Below, one piece after another: positions 62,901-64,000 of a DNA stretch of 64,000 bases. Source of the stretch: a virus; IMG/VR virus record IMGVR_UViG_3300034101_004588, positions 1 to 64,000 of that record. One strand, written 5' to 3'. The first letter of the stretch is position 1. Every line of letters begins with the position of its first letter. The translations under genes were made by a program, and so were the position numbers. The notes beneath the pieces were generated by a model. The model worked only from the letters and a program-made list of their open reading frames with translations, ran no database searches and was not told the origin of the DNA.

Positions 62901-64000
62901 TCTTCTACTAATAGTGTAGTTGTAGAAAGTAGTAATACATTAAGAAAAAGAAATATCAATCCTAGAGTTTGGGATACTACAGGTACTTTCTTAACCGGAT
63001 CTTCAAATTTTACAACAAATTATATTCCTAAAGCTACTAATTCAGCTGCTTTGGCTAACAGTCAAATATTTGATAATAATACTAATGTAGGTATAGGTAC
63101 TACAACTCCTAATCAAAAATTAACTGTCAATGGAGCTATTAGTTCTAACTCTTTTATAGATAGTAATACTCAATTTAGAGGTCAAGATAATGATACCTTT
63201 TTGGTTCCTTCTTATTCTTGGTCTGGAGATCAAAACACTGGAATGTGTCGACTAGCTGCAGATACTATTGGATTTTCTACAGCTGGAAATGAAAGAGTTA
63301 GAATATCATCAACTGGTAGTGTCGGAATAAGTGCAACTTCTTTTAGAAGCGGAGAAAGATTAATTGTTAGAGATAATAACACTAACGTTTCTTTTACTAA
63401 TGGATCAAATACTAAAGGTAATCTTTTAACTTTGGAAGGAAATAGTAATGAAGGTATATCTATTTTAACCCCTAATACTAATTCTGGTTGGTTGTTATTT
63501 GGAGATCCGGAAGACAATGATGTAGGTGCTTTAGAATATAGACATTCAGATAATACTTTAAGAATAACTGTAGGTGGAACTGAGAGATTTATTTTAGATT
63601 CTACGGGTAAGTTAAGCGTAGGAACTAGTAGTACCGCTTATGGATTAAATGTAGTTGGAGAAGCTTTAATAGATGATATTTTATTTGGTAATACTTGGGG
63701 TTCTGATAATATTCAAATAGGTCAAAACACTTTAGTAAGAAATTTACAAAAAGCAGGAACAACTGCAGCAACCAGGGCAGACGATAATATAGCTATTGGC
63801 CGTTATGCTTTATCTGGATTAGAAACAGGTAAACATAATATTGGTTTAGGGCAGTACAGTTTACAATATTCAACTTCAGCAGAAAATGATATTGCTATAG
63901 GATATCAAGCCGCAAGACATTATAATAAAACAGCTGGGTCTGCATCTGTTGTAGGATATAACGTAATAGTAGGACCTTATGCAATGCGTTATCATAACGG
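59967..64000 (+). CDS. Very large YadA-head-like adhesin / tail fibre, open at right edge
   Basis: Open from ATG 59967 to the window end without a stop: 1344 complete codons. Residues about 1-620 are dozens of 14-15-residue repeats (S-L-x-x-N-S-D-N-N type, for example SLVVNSDNNNKIENK, SLAVNSDFGTVSTK), as in the left-handed beta-roll of trimeric adhesins. After that come VGIGTTTP-type fibre repeats (VGIGTVTPNNKLTVIGG, VGIGTTTPNQKLTVNGA). A longer unit of about 235 residues is duplicated (near 62210 and 62915). The last part (DDNIAIGRYALSGLETGKHN) resembles the end of the 735-aa fibre. It is probably a long trimeric side-tail fibre. The C-terminal tip, where specificity would be, is outside the window. 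Confidence 0.85.
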   Translation, partial: MQYISSEGLFIDTLTQNARIGKTASSEISGNGSFLAIGNNTKVVNGSVAIIGKSSFIANSSVAINSINSNLSTFSINVNGSNVTLSGFSVNINGQNNNIRERSLSFNGISSYLASSSIELVGSTNNLSGSFIYFGNNNSVNSGILLIGDNNTASDSTILKGSNNNVSDSVAVKGDNNSLSQKGILITGDNNLLALSAFATISFNSSANNKAFISISDNSIVQNNSFAILTNNSKVSADSLSVNNNNSVISHSSVGINSSSNYVTDDSLILNSDTSNVKNSSLSINGKNNNISLSSLSLNSDNNSSVLNKSLVIDSNNNTLIQNESLVVNSDNNNKIENKSLAVNSDFGTVSTKSVAVNSDNVTVVNRSLVFNTNLSNVSANSLAINSYSTNVNLTGIDLLGSNNTVENGSLSILNVNGITKDSSINIDSVQSTVSAQSVLMGGNQNIVRNNSFVVNSSGSIVGYSSIVLGGSAQNVSRSSFSVGGNNNTISLSSGSVGGIVNTIEGPNSFAVGGFNHNIKAGNSVFIGGSANKANDIPGGIGSGSNIFIVAGDNNKAGTNGILIGTKFSEANSNSIVIGGSGNKTSGFTGVVIMGRDDVTASDNNTVYLPKVVSEGDLTVKGTISASGSIYSVGTTAVSVSTLSITNYALPSAAMIVNQYETAYPVARFEMAGNPKVYITTNGLGINTANPNQPLTVVGNASATGVLTVDSNINTNGTINIADVNLYRSAADTLKTDDNLVVGVLATNASSDSLIVENSGKLEKRSTNRQIWNTNAQLLSGILINSYVPKAGNNGALSNSVIYENDSNIGVNTITPQNKLTVKAATDNTTDYPIRVNNSADNYAFVVGAYGASNRGGSSQNIDYTLDVGKDLIVKNNNTDSLVVKSGGNVGIGTVTPNNKLTVIGGISAVGNLTVDGDVILGSDAVDTITFNGGPVNFPNATSSSDAIVIGSDSRIIRSTTNTLSTNSDLILGPLSTNSSTNSVVVESSNTLRKRNINPRVWDTTGTFLTGSSNFTTNYIPKATNSAALANSQIFDNNTNVGIGTTTPNQKLTVNGAISSNSFIDSNTQFRGQDNDTFLVPSYSWSGDQNTGMCRLAADTIGFSTAGNERVRISSTGSVGISATSFRSGERLIVRDNNTNVSFTNGSNTKGNLLTLEGNSNEGISILTPNTNSGWLLFGDPEDNDVGALEYRHSDNTLRITVGGTERFILDSTGKLSVGTSSTAYGLNVVGEALIDDILFGNTWGSDNIQIGQNTLVRNLQKAGTTAATRADDNIAIGRYALSGLETGKHNIGLGQYSLQYSTSAENDIAIGYQAARHYNKTAGSASVVGYNVIVGPYAMRYHN

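Noticed and set aside
59921-63517. Several minus-strand open frames of 64-134 codons opposite the large adhesin
   Set aside because: They are low-complexity antisense shadows of the repetitive plus-strand gene, with no ribosome sites or recognisable domains.
1-64000. tRNA genes, insertion sequences and integrase or attachment sites
   Set aside because: Spacers are few and short; none showed a cloverleaf, transposase, integrase or terminal repeats.

Overview
The window is a stretch of a large, AT-rich tailed-phage genome of the T4-like (contractile-tail, myovirus) kind. The evidence is a recognisable set of T4-type virion genes: neck protein gp13, head-completion nuclease gp4, prohead protease gp21, scaffold gp22, major capsid gp23, baseplate wedge gp25 and gp6, and tail-sheath stabiliser gp15. 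There is also T4-type replication machinery (clamp loader gp44 and possibly gp62, primase) and short [T/G/C]ATAAATA motifs in front of several virion genes, like T4 late promoters. No bacterial housekeeping genes, tRNAs, insertion sequences or CRISPR arrays were seen. The host cannot be read directly. VGIGTTTP-type and TDSQTLSF-type fibre motifs, which I associate loosely with Bacteroidota and their phages, are only a weak hint.

Layout. (1) 1-10.6 kb, + strand: the end of one structural protein, a group I intron core, a 993-aa structural protein, then fibre or appendage proteins (Kelch-like, leucine-rich-repeat) and two small genes. (2) 10.6-11.7 kb, - strand: one glycosyltransferase. (3) 11.7-16.5 kb, +: head module gp13-gp4-gp21-core protein-gp22-gp23, closed by a strong intrinsic terminator. 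(4) 16.5-20.6 kb, mixed strands: P-loop kinase, two proteins of unknown function, a possible small terminase, dUTPase, clamp-loader ATPase and a small putative head protein. (5) 20.6-46.5 kb, +: about 26 kb of baseplate and fibre genes read in one direction with almost no spacing. It contains very large beta-rich proteins (1403, 1934 and 1159 aa) with PKD-like, propeller-like and LamG-like regions. (6) 46.6-50.1 kb, -: a trypsin-like serine protease, a fibre protein and gp15. (7) 50.1-59.9 kb, mostly -: DinG/XPD-type helicase, small proteins including a GroES-like and an SH3-barrel-like protein, a cluster of DUF366-like protein, class II glutamine amidotransferase, glycosyltransferase and QueC, then primase, a second P-loop kinase and small proteins. 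(8) 59.97 kb to the right edge, +: a very long YadA-head-like adhesin or fibre gene, still open at the edge.

How it fits together. Head and tail genes appear to be driven late from T4-like late promoters; in five cases the motif lies exactly 6 nt before the start codon, which predicts nearly leaderless mRNAs. Several small proteins of unknown function, and the protease itself, start with a peptide resembling T4 capsid-targeting sequences with a gp21-type LxE cleavage site, so they may be packaged internal head proteins. The QueC, amidotransferase and DUF366 cluster points to 7-deazaguanine chemistry, most likely DNA modification, but the transglycosylase and the early pathway enzymes are not in this window. 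All functional calls rest on reading the translated sequence; no database search was run.
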